Made by a program: the position numbers and the translations under genes. The notes beneath the pieces were generated by a model, which searched no databases, had not been told where the DNA came from, and saw nothing but the letters and a program-made list of their open reading frames with translations. A stretch of 64,000 bases of DNA, from the NCBI RefSeq assembly GCF_018837975.1, contig NZ_JAGSOY010000028.1, forward strand, positions 1 to 64,000, written 5' to 3'. The DNA is from Zooshikella harenae (GTDB taxonomy: Bacteria > Pseudomonadota > Gammaproteobacteria > Pseudomonadales > Zooshikellaceae). Of this stretch, positions 7,989 to 16,757 are shown piece after piece. How positions within the stretch are numbered: the stretch's first letter is position 1; every line of letters begins with the position of its first letter.

Positions 7989-8579
7989 ATGGGCTTTGAT
8001 TTACTGATCGTAAAAAAAGAAACTGCTTTTTACGCTAATATTCAGGATATTGTCTCACAAAAATATCAACAAGCTTTTGATGCTAACGTTAACCCTAGTC
8101 CTGATGAGTTTATTGTTCTCAAATCAAAAAGTGAACAGCTTGCAGGTGGTATTTTTGGCTTCACTCAATCAAATAATGCTCTGTTCTCAGAGCATTATCT
8201 TGACAATCAACTTCAGTTTATTTGTGGTGCTAAACGTTCACAAATAGCCGAAATCGGATCATTCGCTTCTCACCAAGTCAGTAAAGCGGGTAAAACAGTG
8301 ATGAGTTTAATGCCTTTACTGATGCATAAACGTAATATTAAATATGTGCTAATGACTGCTACCAATCGCGTACGAGGTATTTTAGACGAACTGGAAATTG
8401 CTTATGAAATTATCACCCAAGCTAAGCATTGCCGAGTAGCAGATCCAAATGTTAATTGGGGCAGTTACTACGAAAATGATCCCCAAGTATGTCTCATTGA
8501 TATTAAACAAAGTATTTTAAACACGCTTAGTAATCACTACGCCAAAGAACTTAATATTAATTTTAATGTTGCAGCTTAG
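7989..8579 (+). CDS. Thermostable hemolysin family protein
   Basis: A 196-residue protein with features of the thermostable hemolysin (delta-VPH) family: GGIFGFTQSNNALFSEHYLD, IAEIGSFASHQ, VLMTATNRVRGILDELEI and WGSYYENDPQVCLIDI. The family is named after a Vibrio hemolysin, but the fold is thought to be GNAT-like, and members often sit next to AMP-forming ligases. Here it starts two bases after the ligase stop. That context favours an acyl-transfer role in a small-molecule pathway over a secreted toxin, and no signal peptide is present. No activity has been shown from sequence. Confidence 0.8.
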   Translation: MGFDLLIVKKETAFYANIQDIVSQKYQQAFDANVNPSPDEFIVLKSKSEQLAGGIFGFTQSNNALFSEHYLDNQLQFICGAKRSQIAEIGSFASHQVSKAGKTVMSLMPLLMHKRNIKYVLMTATNRVRGILDELEIAYEIITQAKHCRVADPNVNWGSYYENDPQVCLIDIKQSILNTLSNHYAKELNINFNVAA

Positions 8580-8736
8580 TAAAAATTATTTATAGCGATT
8601 CAATAAGATACATCAGCAGCTGATATCAATTTTTTGAAAAAAATTACTATAAACAAGGTCCCCCTCATGTCTAGCCAATATAAACTGGTATATATAGTGT
8701 GAGGTGTTTTTTAACTAATCCATATAAGGAAAAGAT

Positions 8737-9939
8737 ATGGACAAAAGGTATGAAAATTTTATCATTTTCTTAGCCCCTTTTATTAATAGTGTTGCAGGTA
8801 TTGCAATTGATCTTTATGCACCCAGTTTACCGTCAATCGGGCGAGAGTTCTCGGTAAACAGTACCGTCATGCAGAACACCATCACTATTACATTATTAGG
8901 CTATGCAATCGGTCAACTGTTTTTTGGCTTTATGTCAGATTATTACGGGCGCCGTAAAGCAATTAACTTTGGCTTAGTGCTTTTTATTATTGGTAGTCTT
9001 ATTTCAATGTTCTCTTCAGATATTACAACCCTTCTTATCGGAAGAGCTATCCAAGGTTTTGCAATTGGTGCTTGCCAAGTCGTTGCTCGGGCAATTCTTG
9101 TAGATAATATTAAAGGAGAACGATTTTATATTGCCATATTATATTTAAGCCTGGCATTTGGTTTAGGCCCTGTCATTGCCCCTTATATCGGTGGATATGT
9201 TGAAGAACTGGCTGGCTGGCGTTATAACTTCTTACTTTACAGTGCTTATAGTTTCACAATTTTGTTATTTGTCTATTTTGGCTTAAAAGAATCTTTAGAC
9301 CCAGCACATAAAAAGCATCCGTTCGAATCAATGAAAGGTATCAAGCTAATGTTAGCGGATATTCGTTTCTCGTCAGGAATAATCGTACTGGGTACAAGTT
9401 TCTCTTCATTCTTAATCTGGAATGTGATTGGGCCGTTTATCGTTCAAGAACATCTATCATTAAGTTCCAGTTTCTTTGGACAAACAGCGCTAGGGGTTGG
9501 ATTATGTTACCTGGTGGGTACTTTAGCAAACCGGGTTTTAGTAAAAAGTTTTAAACCCTTTAAACTTATGGGTCTAGGTCTTTTATTATATGGCTCTGGC
9601 CTGATTGTTATTATTTTTAACTTGAATGGTATTGATCTTTATACTGTATTAATGGGTACAATGCTGATCGCTTTTGGACAAGGCTTCCTATTCTCCAACG
9701 CTATGGCAAAATGCATGTCATTATTTATTGATCGCGCGGGAACATCGGCTAGTTTGCAGGGTTGTTTAATGCTGTTAATAGGTTCAACAGTCACGGCTTT
9801 AACAAGCCAGATTACTATTACCAGCAATCTGAATGTTGCAGAAATATTTATTTTGCTATTTTTGATTCAACTTGCCAGCGTCATCATTCTTATCAAATCC
9901 AGTTCAACGCGCTATGCAGTGCAAGCACAGGAGTCATAA
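8737..9939 (+). CDS. MFS exporter, Bcr/CflA type
   Basis: A 400-residue protein with about 12 hydrophobic segments. The N-terminal IDLYAPSLPSIGREF and the loop GFMSDYYGRRKAINFG are typical of Bcr/CflA drug:proton antiporters of the inner membrane. The ATG has AAGGA seven bases upstream. It lies 157 bp after the hemolysin-family gene with its own weak TATAGT-type promoter region, and a terminator follows at 10001-10043. Its position inside the QS locus suggests export of, or immunity to, the locus product. The substrate is unknown. The 3' part of another transporter of the same kind lies at the right edge of the window. Confidence 0.9.
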   Translation: MDKRYENFIIFLAPFINSVAGIAIDLYAPSLPSIGREFSVNSTVMQNTITITLLGYAIGQLFFGFMSDYYGRRKAINFGLVLFIIGSLISMFSSDITTLLIGRAIQGFAIGACQVVARAILVDNIKGERFYIAILYLSLAFGLGPVIAPYIGGYVEELAGWRYNFLLYSAYSFTILLFVYFGLKESLDPAHKKHPFESMKGIKLMLADIRFSSGIIVLGTSFSSFLIWNVIGPFIVQEHLSLSSSFFGQTALGVGLCYLVGTLANRVLVKSFKPFKLMGLGLLLYGSGLIVIIFNLNGIDLYTVLMGTMLIAFGQGFLFSNAMAKCMSLFIDRAGTSASLQGCLMLLIGSTVTALTSQITITSNLNVAEIFILLFLIQLASVIILIKSSSTRYAVQAQES

Positions 9940-10000
9940 ATCTCTTCCTATAAAAAGTTATACTCTTGACGAAGAATTTTAGCGTTTACTGTCAAGCAAT

Positions 10001-10043
10001 AAAGCCCCAGAAATCTTATATAGATAAGTTCATTTGGGGCTTT
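10001..10043 (+). terminator. Rho-independent terminator after the MFS gene
   Basis: AAAGCCCCA pairs with TGGGGCTTT, and the inner ATCTTAT/ATAAGTT continues the stem. The sequence TTTATTAT follows. It separates the MFS gene from the luxI promoter. Confidence 0.7.
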
Positions 10044-10131
10044 ATTATGCCTCCATATCACACAGGTATGAATGTCTAAACGCATTTATCCCTATATACC
10101 AAAACCATCTAAATCCTTAATAAATCCAAAA

Positions 10132-10151
10132 CACTGTTATATCTGTCAGTT
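10132..10151 (+). promoter_or_regulatory. Lux box upstream of luxI
   Basis: CACTGTTATATCTGTCAGTT exactly fits the LuxR-family operator rule NNCTG-N10-CAGNN. The left arm pairs with the right over A-C-T-G. It ends 59 bp before the synthase ATG. The downstream -10 is not clear (candidates ATAACA 10172-10177 and CATATT 10180-10185). This would give the usual positive feedback on autoinducer synthesis. Confidence 0.6.
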
Positions 10152-10209
10152 TCGCAGCCATCACTTTCAAAATAACATACATATTAAATGATTTAGGAGG
10201 TCTGGAAAC

Positions 10210-10812
10210 ATGAGTGCAACAGCTATTTGTATGGTAAACAAACGAAGTCAATATCCTTCAAGTACATTATATTCAATGCATGATTTGCGTTATAGAATAT
10301 TTTACCAACGCCTTGACTGGGAAGTTCCTACAAATGCAGCTCAAGAAAAAGATGAATATGATGATTTAGAACCTGCTTATATCATTGCCAAGTCCCCCAC
10401 TGATCTGGTTGTCGGTTGTATGCGGCTTTTACCCACAATGGGTAGTTATATGCTAAAAGATACCTTCCCAGAACTATTAGGTGACTCACCAGCTCCCCAA
10501 TGTAATTCTATTATTGAGATTAGTCGCTTTGCTGTGGATAAAGACTATAACTTCTTGAATAAGAATGGCATTAATTATGTGTCGTTAATGTTATTTAAAA
10601 ACTTATATTTGTCTTCTACATCTCATGGCTATACATCAGCTGTAGCCGTTACTACACCAGCTATTGAAAAGTACTTAAAAAAAATAGGCATTGAGGTTAA
10701 ACGCATAGGTACACAAAAAGCTATGCTTATTGGTAATAGTAAAGCAATTGCTATCCAGTTCAATTTGGACCTTAATTTTTACCTGACTATCAGATCTGCA
10801 CTTAATCAATAA
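10210..10812 (+). CDS. LuxI-type acyl-homoserine-lactone synthase
   Basis: A 200-residue enzyme of normal family length. All hallmark residues are visible: R27, F31, W37, the acidic trio E46/D48/D51, R72 in CMRLLPT, F86, and E103/R106 in IIEISRFAVD. It joins S-adenosylmethionine with an acyl-ACP to form an N-acyl-homoserine lactone in the cytoplasm. A strong AGGAGG site precedes the ATG, and a lux box lies upstream. The RibD-like gene begins two bases after its stop. The acyl chain length cannot be read from sequence. The cognate receptor is probably the LuxR-type protein at 4529. Confidence 0.95.
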   Translation: MSATAICMVNKRSQYPSSTLYSMHDLRYRIFYQRLDWEVPTNAAQEKDEYDDLEPAYIIAKSPTDLVVGCMRLLPTMGSYMLKDTFPELLGDSPAPQCNSIIEISRFAVDKDYNFLNKNGINYVSLMLFKNLYLSSTSHGYTSAVAVTTPAIEKYLKKIGIEVKRIGTQKAMLIGNSKAIAIQFNLDLNFYLTIRSALNQ

Positions 10813-10814
10813 TT

Positions 10815-11849
10815 ATGAATACTTCTGACACACTTTATATGTCAAAAGCGTTAAATATCGCTGAACAACAAAAACTGATGAATCATAAACCACCTTATAT
10901 CGGTTGTGTGATCGTCAGCCCCGATGAAAATATCATTGGTTCTGCCTGTTATGACCATACGTTACACTGGTCCATTTTAATGGATGAAATTTCATCATTA
11001 GCAGATGCTTGCCATCAGGCAACCCTCTATATTACACACTTTCCAGATAAAGGTTGCCACACTAATTTTGAAGAGTGTATCAGTGCTATACAAGACTATC
11101 AGATTAAACACGTTATTTTTGGAAGCTGCTTTAATGAAAATATTGAGCAAACATCTTTTATTAAAGCAATGAAAGTACAGGGTATACAGGTTTCGGTGGG
11201 CGTTCTCAAAGATGAATGTTTTGAAATAAATAAATTCTTTTTTAATGCTTATACAAAACGCTTACCTTGGTTATGTGGACAATATATCATTGACTTCAGC
11301 CAGCAAGATTACCCAGTATATCAAAATAGTATATCATCGCTTAAATTATTTGATATCTGCAAACAGTATGACGCCTGGATAATAGCTCCTGATTTTATTC
11401 CCTACTTAGTTAATAACTATGACTTTACCCGTATGCTGGCTCATACCTTTGGATCCATTATTGTTATAGACAACGATCTTAAAAAAAGTAAGCAATATTT
11501 AGAAATACTACCCTCCCATAAAACGACTGTTTATCATTCACCCCAAGATTCAGCTTTAGAAAAAACAGGTGATCAACCTAAATTTCTACCCATTCCTATT
11601 AAAAGTACTACGCAAGCAGGTTACTCTATTGACTGGAAGTATATTCTCAGGAGTTTAGTAAATTCTGATATTTACTCAGCTGTTATTAATATTGATAGTG
11701 CTCTTTTACATGAGTTATATACATGCAATGTATTAAATGAAGTGGATATTAGCTTTCATCCAAGTTTCAATGCTAACGACAAAATCGATTACAGCTCTGT
11801 TGACTACAACCCTATTCTTGGAGGACTTAATATTCAGTATACTTTATAA
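10815..11849 (+). CDS. Degenerate RibD-like two-domain protein
   Basis: A 344-residue protein with the outline of the riboflavin deaminase/reductase RibD. The N-terminal domain has YMSKALNIAEQQ, IGCVIVSPDENIIGSACY and VSVGVLKDECFEINKFFFN. The reductase-like domain from about residue 150 has SIIVIDNDLKK and a C-terminal LHELYTCNVLNEVDISFHPSF. The deaminase signature HAE reads H51-W52-S53, so the catalytic glutamate is gone. The zinc motif PC...PPC is replaced by FPDKGC...EEC, keeping one or two cysteines. Deaminase activity is therefore unlikely, and the NADPH site is also divergent. It is coupled to luxI (two-base gap) and so probably shares the lux box. It may be a binding or accessory protein, or a repurposed enzyme in the QS-controlled pathway. 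Confidence 0.72.
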   Translation: MNTSDTLYMSKALNIAEQQKLMNHKPPYIGCVIVSPDENIIGSACYDHTLHWSILMDEISSLADACHQATLYITHFPDKGCHTNFEECISAIQDYQIKHVIFGSCFNENIEQTSFIKAMKVQGIQVSVGVLKDECFEINKFFFNAYTKRLPWLCGQYIIDFSQQDYPVYQNSISSLKLFDICKQYDAWIIAPDFIPYLVNNYDFTRMLAHTFGSIIVIDNDLKKSKQYLEILPSHKTTVYHSPQDSALEKTGDQPKFLPIPIKSTTQAGYSIDWKYILRSLVNSDIYSAVINIDSALLHELYTCNVLNEVDISFHPSFNANDKIDYSSVDYNPILGGLNIQYTL

Positions 11850-12429
11850 ACTATGGCGCACTTTCTCATTGCAGTGCCAAACATACAAAAGCTAGCGTTT
11901 ACTTATTACCGCTAAAATTTATTCGTTGTTTGGCTAATATATTACTGATCATTCACTTCCACCCAAGAAACGCTTGCATATCCAGCTATTCTCGATATGT
12001 ATTCACAGCGAAGAGTATATAGTCAAATATTATTTACATCCTACCAAAAATATACTCTATATTTTTTAGAAGCCATTTCAAAATAACTATGTTTGCTGGC
12101 TTAGCACCATAAAGTGCTTTTTAAAAGCATCTGTTACATTGAAAATATCTTTTTAACTTATTTTTAACTTCTTAGTTATGATTTACACATTGTGAAGCCA
12201 CCTCACTGTTTTTCGAAATTACTTTTTTCTCGAAACGAAATATACATAAATTCGCAATAAAAAAGTTAGTCGAGGTTGATTCCAGCTCACAACGCTAGCA
12301 ACAAACTCAACTCATGTAAAACATGCGTCGCAGGTCTGTTAGGGAAGCGCAAAGGATAGTGCGCCTAAAAATAATTCGCGAAGGGTACACCAAATACAGG
12401 TTACTCTTTACTCCAACAAGGAAAGTAAA
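11850..12429. other. Gene-free interval between the QS locus and the chitinase gene
   Basis: 580 bp, AT-rich. CGAAGAGTATAT near 12010-12020 resembles a repeat end. The main feature is the degenerate MITE-like copy at 12241-12389, just in front of the chitinase ribosome site. No clear terminator follows the RibD-like gene and no ORF was found. Confidence 0.45.
12241..12389. repeat. MITE-like structured repeat, copy 3 (degenerate)
   Basis: The right part, CGCTAGCAACAAAC then GCCTAAAAATAATTCGCGAA and GGGTACA, matches the right half of the copies at 491 and 63259. The left end, TATACATAAATTCGCAATAA, is weaker. The interior differs, so this is an old or different subfamily. It ends about 40 bp before the chitinase ATG and may form part of its 5' UTR. 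Confidence 0.5.
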
Positions 12430-13674
12430 ATGAAATATTCACATTCATACCCAAGCTATCATACGATTATCCTTTACCTCCTTTGGCTACCCATTACATC
12501 CTATGCTTATCAAAAAATTCCTTTATCTACTCATCAAGTGCTTTATAGCATTCCATTAACTGAGCTAAAAAAGAAAGAAAAAGAGTTAACGAATACTCCC
12601 CTTATGAATAAAGTGAAGGAGTCAATTGCAACGCTTGATAACGATTCTGTTAATGCAATAAAACCAGGCCGAGTACAAAACCCTGATAATGTTAAACGAG
12701 TAGAATCGCTAGTTTCTCACGATAATTGGAATTATCTCTTTAGTAAAAGAAACAGCGCTTATACTTATAAACATTTTTTACAAGCTATAGGGAAGTTCCC
12801 AGCGTTTTGTGGTGAAACCCACAATGCCTCAAATGCTGATAAAGTGTGCAAAAAGTCACTCACAACGATGTTCGCACACTTTACTCAAGAGACTGGAGCC
12901 CATGCACCTAATTGGGATCTTCCAGAATGGCGACAAGGTTTATATTACGTTAGAGAAGTTGGTTGGACTGAGGATATGCGAGGAGGTTATAACGCTGAGT
13001 GCAATCCTGACACTTGGCAAGGAAAAACATGGCCTTGTGGTAAATTTTCCGATGGTTACTTTAAAAGCTACTTTGGACGTGGCGCTAAGCAACTTAGTTA
13101 TAATTACAACTATGGCCCCTTTTCTGATGCCATGTTTGGCAGTATCAGACCTCTTTTGGATCACCCTGAAAAAGTAGCAGATACTTGGCTAAACATCGCC
13201 AGTGCAGTGTTTTTCTTTATGTACCCCCAACCCCCTAAACCCAGCATGTACCATGTTATCAATGGCACTTGGCAGCCCAATCAACATGACCAAGATAACG
13301 GCCTAGTACCTGGTTTTGGCGTCACCACACATATTATTAATGGAGGAATTGAGTGTGGCGGCTCAAAAGAACACAAACAGTCACTGAATCGAATTTATTA
13401 CTATCAAGCATTTACCAAGTACCTCGATCTTGCCGTTCCCGATAATGAAGTACTAGGTTGTGCGAATATGAAACGTTTTGATCAATATGGCAGTGGAGCA
13501 CTTAACATCTACTGGGAACAGGACTGGCGATGGGACCCCTCAACCCCAACAGGAAAAAGCTATGCTTGTAAGCTTGTGAGTTACCAAACACCATTTACTG
13601 CTTTAAAAACAGGTGATTATATAAAATGTGTCCAACACCACTTCGATGACTTGGTGATTGATTCTGAAGGATAG
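12430..13674 (+). CDS. Secreted GH19 chitinase
   Basis: A 414-residue protein with an N-terminal hydrophobic signal segment (about residues 12-26). The GH19 catalytic domain covers about 95-370. The hallmark FAHFTQETGAH holds the likely catalytic acid Glu; a second candidate Glu is in YYVREVGWTED. YFGRGAKQLSYNYNYGPF and HIINGGIECGG are GH19 core motifs. It hydrolyses beta-1,4-linked N-acetylglucosamine. No carbohydrate-binding module is visible. Residues 27-95 are lysine-rich and match nothing I recognise. The ATG has AAGGA upstream. It is the first of several exoenzymes next to the QS locus, which often regulates such genes, but no lux box was found here. Confidence 0.9.
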   Translation: MKYSHSYPSYHTIILYLLWLPITSYAYQKIPLSTHQVLYSIPLTELKKKEKELTNTPLMNKVKESIATLDNDSVNAIKPGRVQNPDNVKRVESLVSHDNWNYLFSKRNSAYTYKHFLQAIGKFPAFCGETHNASNADKVCKKSLTTMFAHFTQETGAHAPNWDLPEWRQGLYYVREVGWTEDMRGGYNAECNPDTWQGKTWPCGKFSDGYFKSYFGRGAKQLSYNYNYGPFSDAMFGSIRPLLDHPEKVADTWLNIASAVFFFMYPQPPKPSMYHVINGTWQPNQHDQDNGLVPGFGVTTHIINGGIECGGSKEHKQSLNRIYYYQAFTKYLDLAVPDNEVLGCANMKRFDQYGSGALNIYWEQDWRWDPSTPTGKSYACKLVSYQTPFTALKTGDYIKCVQHHFDDLVIDSEG

Positions 13675-13686
13675 ATAAATCTATAT

Positions 13687-13722
13687 AAAAAACCCCAGTC
13701 ACTTATCAGTAACTGGGGTTCT
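13687..13722 (-). terminator. Terminator between chitinase and M50 peptidase genes
   Basis: CCCCAGT...ACTGGGG hairpin. On the minus strand it is followed by TTTTTT, so it is a classical terminator for the M50 gene. On the plus strand the tail is TTCTGCTC, so it may only partly serve the chitinase gene. Confidence 0.7.
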
Positions 13723-13787
13723 GCTCAGTAAATACATTTGTCTCGAACAACTGTTATTCCGAAGCAAATGTTATTGACTAACTCAAC

Positions 13788-14429
13788 TTAGACAAAGGTT
13801 ATATAAGGTAAAATCGACTGACCTAGAATCCAAACAAAGTGAAAAATAGGTAACCCAGCTAAGCTTAACAGTATTAATCCAAAGAATAACATCGTGCCAT
13901 AACGCTCATTAAGCACTTGATAGGCTATTCCTGCTTTTTTTGGCAGTAAGTAGGGAAGTATATAGTGGCCATCTAGAGGGCCTATAGGCAGCAAGTTAAA
14001 TACCATGATGATTAAATTTAAAATCGCTAACCCTGTAAAAAAGACTCCAGGTCCTTCCCCTGCGAATATTTCAAGGCCATTATTAACGCCAAACATATAA
14101 AGATTGATAGCAATAACCGCTATCAACAAATTCATCATTGGCCCTGCCGCAGCAACCACTAAACTTGCATTTGGTGACGTAAAATTTCGTGGATTAGTTG
14201 GTACAGGTTTAGCGTAACCAAAGCCCACGCATAGTGCCATAAGAAAACCCATTACATCAATATGCGCTAATGGACTAAGAGAAACACGCCCTAATTGCTC
14301 TGCTGTGCGATCACCATAATATTTTGCCGCATAAGCGTGGCCAAATTCATGAAAAGTGAAAGCAATGATGAGTGAAATTGCAAATAAGATAAATGTGGCG
14401 ATCTGACCATGAAAAAGCAACTGCAACAT
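13788..14429 (-). CDS. Site-2 protease-like membrane metallopeptidase (M50)
   Basis: A 213-residue inner-membrane protein with about five hydrophobic segments. The zinc motif HEFGH is near residues 27-31 of this start, and the third ligand is in LLPIGPLDGHY (the LDG motif). Short proteins of this kind, without PDZ domains, form a widespread bacterial M50 family of unknown substrate. The frame opens with TTG at 14438, but the ATG at 14429 has AAGGA ten bases upstream and is preferred. It is convergent with the chitinase gene. No sigma/anti-sigma pair is nearby, so it cannot be placed in a RIP pathway. Confidence 0.88.
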   Translation of the reverse strand: MLQLLFHGQIATFILFAISLIIAFTFHEFGHAYAAKYYGDRTAEQLGRVSLSPLAHIDVMGFLMALCVGFGYAKPVPTNPRNFTSPNASLVVAAAGPMMNLLIAVIAINLYMFGVNNGLEIFAGEGPGVFFTGLAILNLIIMVFNLLPIGPLDGHYILPYLLPKKAGIAYQVLNERYGTMLFFGLILLSLAGLPIFHFVWILGQSILPYITFV

Positions 14430-15089
14430 GTACTTCAATTCCTTAAGTCATACCTATGGACGTACTAACACATGATGTTAAGCCGTTAAGGTACGTAACA
14501 ACACAGGCTGCTATTGTACTAAGCACAGGGCAAAAATCAATTCTTGACACGCGTTGCGCAGATAATAGTGCTTTTTAACCTGTCAGATTATGTCGACAGA
14601 TTACTCAGGAATTACGTACTCAAAACTTTGAGACATTTTACAAGATTTTCATACTCTGAATGATCAGGTACAGATAAAAAGTGTGGCCTTTTAAGGCTAT
14701 AGCTTGAAATAGACTAGGCAAATAATTCTAACTGATTCTTAATTTTATACTTTATCTTATGTATTTTCTATTTGTATCAAATCATATGATTTTTTTCACA
14801 TATTTTATCTCACTGCCATGTAATTATTAACAACGTACTAACAGATATCTGTTGGATATATATTTTTGATTATGAAAAATATTATTTGCTCATTTAACTT
14901 CCTTGGTAAAAGGACTATCAATCAATAGGTACCCATTACAAATTAATTGGCACATATTACTGGACAGCTCCCTCTGCGAAAGCTCAAAGTAAACTCAGTT
15001 CTAAAAAATTGTACCAATATCCACATATATACCCATAGCAAAGGGTAGAAAATAATTTGTGTAAGGGAATAAAGTACAGGTGATGTACA
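14430..15089. other. Divergent intergenic region, M50 and LasA-like genes
   Basis: 660 bp, AT-rich. A TTGACA lies at 14544-14549, but without a well-spaced -10. A TATACCC...GGGTA mini-palindrome lies at 15028-15048, just before the LasA-like gene. No ORF. Confidence 0.4.
15028..15048. repeat. Mini-palindrome TATACCC-N-GGGTA
   Basis: TATACCCATAGCAAAGGGTA matches the unit at 23369 except for two positions in the middle and resembles the ends of the MITE-like repeats. It is probably a solo or collapsed end of the same family. Confidence 0.55.
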
Positions 15090-16673
15090 ATGAAGATTTA
15101 TCGCTTAAATAACCCAGCTAGACCATACACGTCTTACGAGCAACGTCAAATAATAAAATCCAAGAAATCATTCGGGAAACAGATCATACCTCAAGCATTA
15201 CTCACATTAAGTATTATCAGCGCAAGTACTATAATGTGTACCCTGAATGCCCAAGCAGATTCAAACCAAGCCAAGCAGCTTGAATATTTTCCTATTCAGC
15301 AGTTGATCTATTCACCTGATGAAATGGATCAGTTCGACTTAGCAAGCTATCTAGCACAACATGCCCCTCATCTTAGTCAATATGCCGAGGTTATCTCTCA
15401 CTGGAGTGGATTTACCAGTATAAGTCCAAAAGTCTTACTTGCTTTAATGGAGCAACAGTCTGGCATCATTTCCAACCCATCGCCTTCAGCCGCGGACTTA
15501 CAATCCCCCTTTGGTAAACTTTCAGTGAAGATAGGCTTTGAGTTACAAGTTGAAATTATTGCGAAGCGACTCGCCAAGCTGCATTATCACCCAAAAGATT
15601 CATCCACAAATTTAAGTACTCAAACAGCAGAACCTTTACAGCTCAACCAAGCCCAAACAGTCAATCAACTATTCACAACAGATGTTGCTAATGGAGAATT
15701 GACTGCTACAAATAACACATCAAATTTAAAGCGCTTTATTTCAACCTACAATCAATTATTTCCAAATGAGCTTAGTAACAATCAGTTATCATTGACTGCT
15801 CAAAGTTATGAGCAAACGCCTCCCGACACTATGTTTCAGCTGCCTTTCCCTGTTGGTGAATACTGGCACATAGGTGGTGCTCATACGAACACAGGTAGTG
15901 GCGATCGCCCTCTGTCATCGCTGGATTTTAGCAATGGTGGTTACTGGGGTAGTGATACGTCGAATCGATGGGTCTCAGCAGCAGCATCAGGGGTAGCTAA
16001 AGTCCACTCGTCTTGCTCACTTGAAATAACCCATAATAATGGTTGGTCAACTCATTATTATCATTTAGCAAATATTCAAGTGCAGACAGGTGATAAGGTC
16101 TCACTTAATCAGCCTATTGCTAATTATGCCAGCAATAAGTCGCAAGCGCTTTGTAATGGTGGACAGTCTACTGGCCCTCACGAACACTTTAGTTTGAAAC
16201 TACAAGGCCGTTACGTGCACCTCAATGATGTTTCCCTCTCTGGTTATAAAATCCATACTGGACGTAGCAGTTATGACAATAATTGTAGTTTCTTTTGGCT
16301 GACAAAAGAGGGTGATAAACACTGCTCAGGTCGTATTTATAACCCTGGGGTTGATAGCAACAATGATCCTGATGGAGAAACACCTTTACCTCCAAACTCA
16401 CCTCAACCCCCGACCTCTCCACAACCACCAAATAGTCCTGACTGGCCTCAGTTACCATTACCGCCAAACAACACAGGGCCAGACCTACGCGGACTACCAG
16501 GCATGATTTGTAATATTGTGTCAACTTCAATTTGTGCAGGAACGGGACAGGCCACTACAGCCCCACAAAACAACTTATTCCCGGCATCAGAACAGGAACT
16601 CACTAACCCAAATATAGATTTTTGCCAGCTTGCAAAAGCTATTTGTGGAATTATTGATAGCCAGTTTCCTTGA
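15090..16673 (+). CDS. LasA-type (staphylolysin) M23 secreted endopeptidase
   Basis: A 527-residue preproprotein. It has a long N-region with a hydrophobic signal (about 35-55), a propeptide to about 245 and a LasA-like M23 domain to about 430. Zinc ligands are visible as His in HIGGAHTN, Asp in SSLDFSNG and His in GPHEHFSL; STHYYHLA carries the catalytic-site His. LasA cleaves Gly-Gly bonds in peptidoglycan bridges and elastin. After a PNSPQPPTSPQPP linker there is a 70-residue cysteine-containing tail absent from Pseudomonas LasA as I recall it. The ATG has AGGTGA upstream. LasA is quorum-controlled in Pseudomonas; no lux box was seen here. Confidence 0.88.
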   Translation: MKIYRLNNPARPYTSYEQRQIIKSKKSFGKQIIPQALLTLSIISASTIMCTLNAQADSNQAKQLEYFPIQQLIYSPDEMDQFDLASYLAQHAPHLSQYAEVISHWSGFTSISPKVLLALMEQQSGIISNPSPSAADLQSPFGKLSVKIGFELQVEIIAKRLAKLHYHPKDSSTNLSTQTAEPLQLNQAQTVNQLFTTDVANGELTATNNTSNLKRFISTYNQLFPNELSNNQLSLTAQSYEQTPPDTMFQLPFPVGEYWHIGGAHTNTGSGDRPLSSLDFSNGGYWGSDTSNRWVSAAASGVAKVHSSCSLEITHNNGWSTHYYHLANIQVQTGDKVSLNQPIANYASNKSQALCNGGQSTGPHEHFSLKLQGRYVHLNDVSLSGYKIHTGRSSYDNNCSFFWLTKEGDKHCSGRIYNPGVDSNNDPDGETPLPPNSPQPPTSPQPPNSPDWPQLPLPPNNTGPDLRGLPGMICNIVSTSICAGTGQATTAPQNNLFPASEQELTNPNIDFCQLAKAICGIIDSQFP

Positions 16674-16703
16674 TATCCTCAAAGATATAGTGACCACTGT
16701 TAA

Positions 16704-16733
16704 AAAAACTGCCGCAAATGCGGCAGTTTTTTT
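16704..16733. terminator. Bidirectional terminator
   Basis: A perfect ACTGCCGC-AAAT-GCGGCAGT stem has A7 on the left and T7 on the right. It serves both the LasA-like gene (+) and the convergent ceramidase gene (-). Confidence 0.9.
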
Positions 16734-16757
16734 CATCTGGCAAACCTAGAAGTCAAT

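Noticed and set aside
7989..8579. Secreted hemolytic toxin
   Set aside because: No signal peptide or secretion system nearby, and coupled to an acyl ligase gene; the family name alone is not evidence of toxin function.
8580..8736. Lux box before the MFS gene
   Set aside because: No CTG-N10-CAG or one-mismatch form; the ATCAGCAGCTGAT near-palindrome is too short.
12241..12389. tRNA-like or riboswitch fold upstream of the chitinase gene
   Set aside because: The GC-richer patch is better explained as a degenerate copy of the MITE-like repeat; no riboswitch core or tRNA arms were found.
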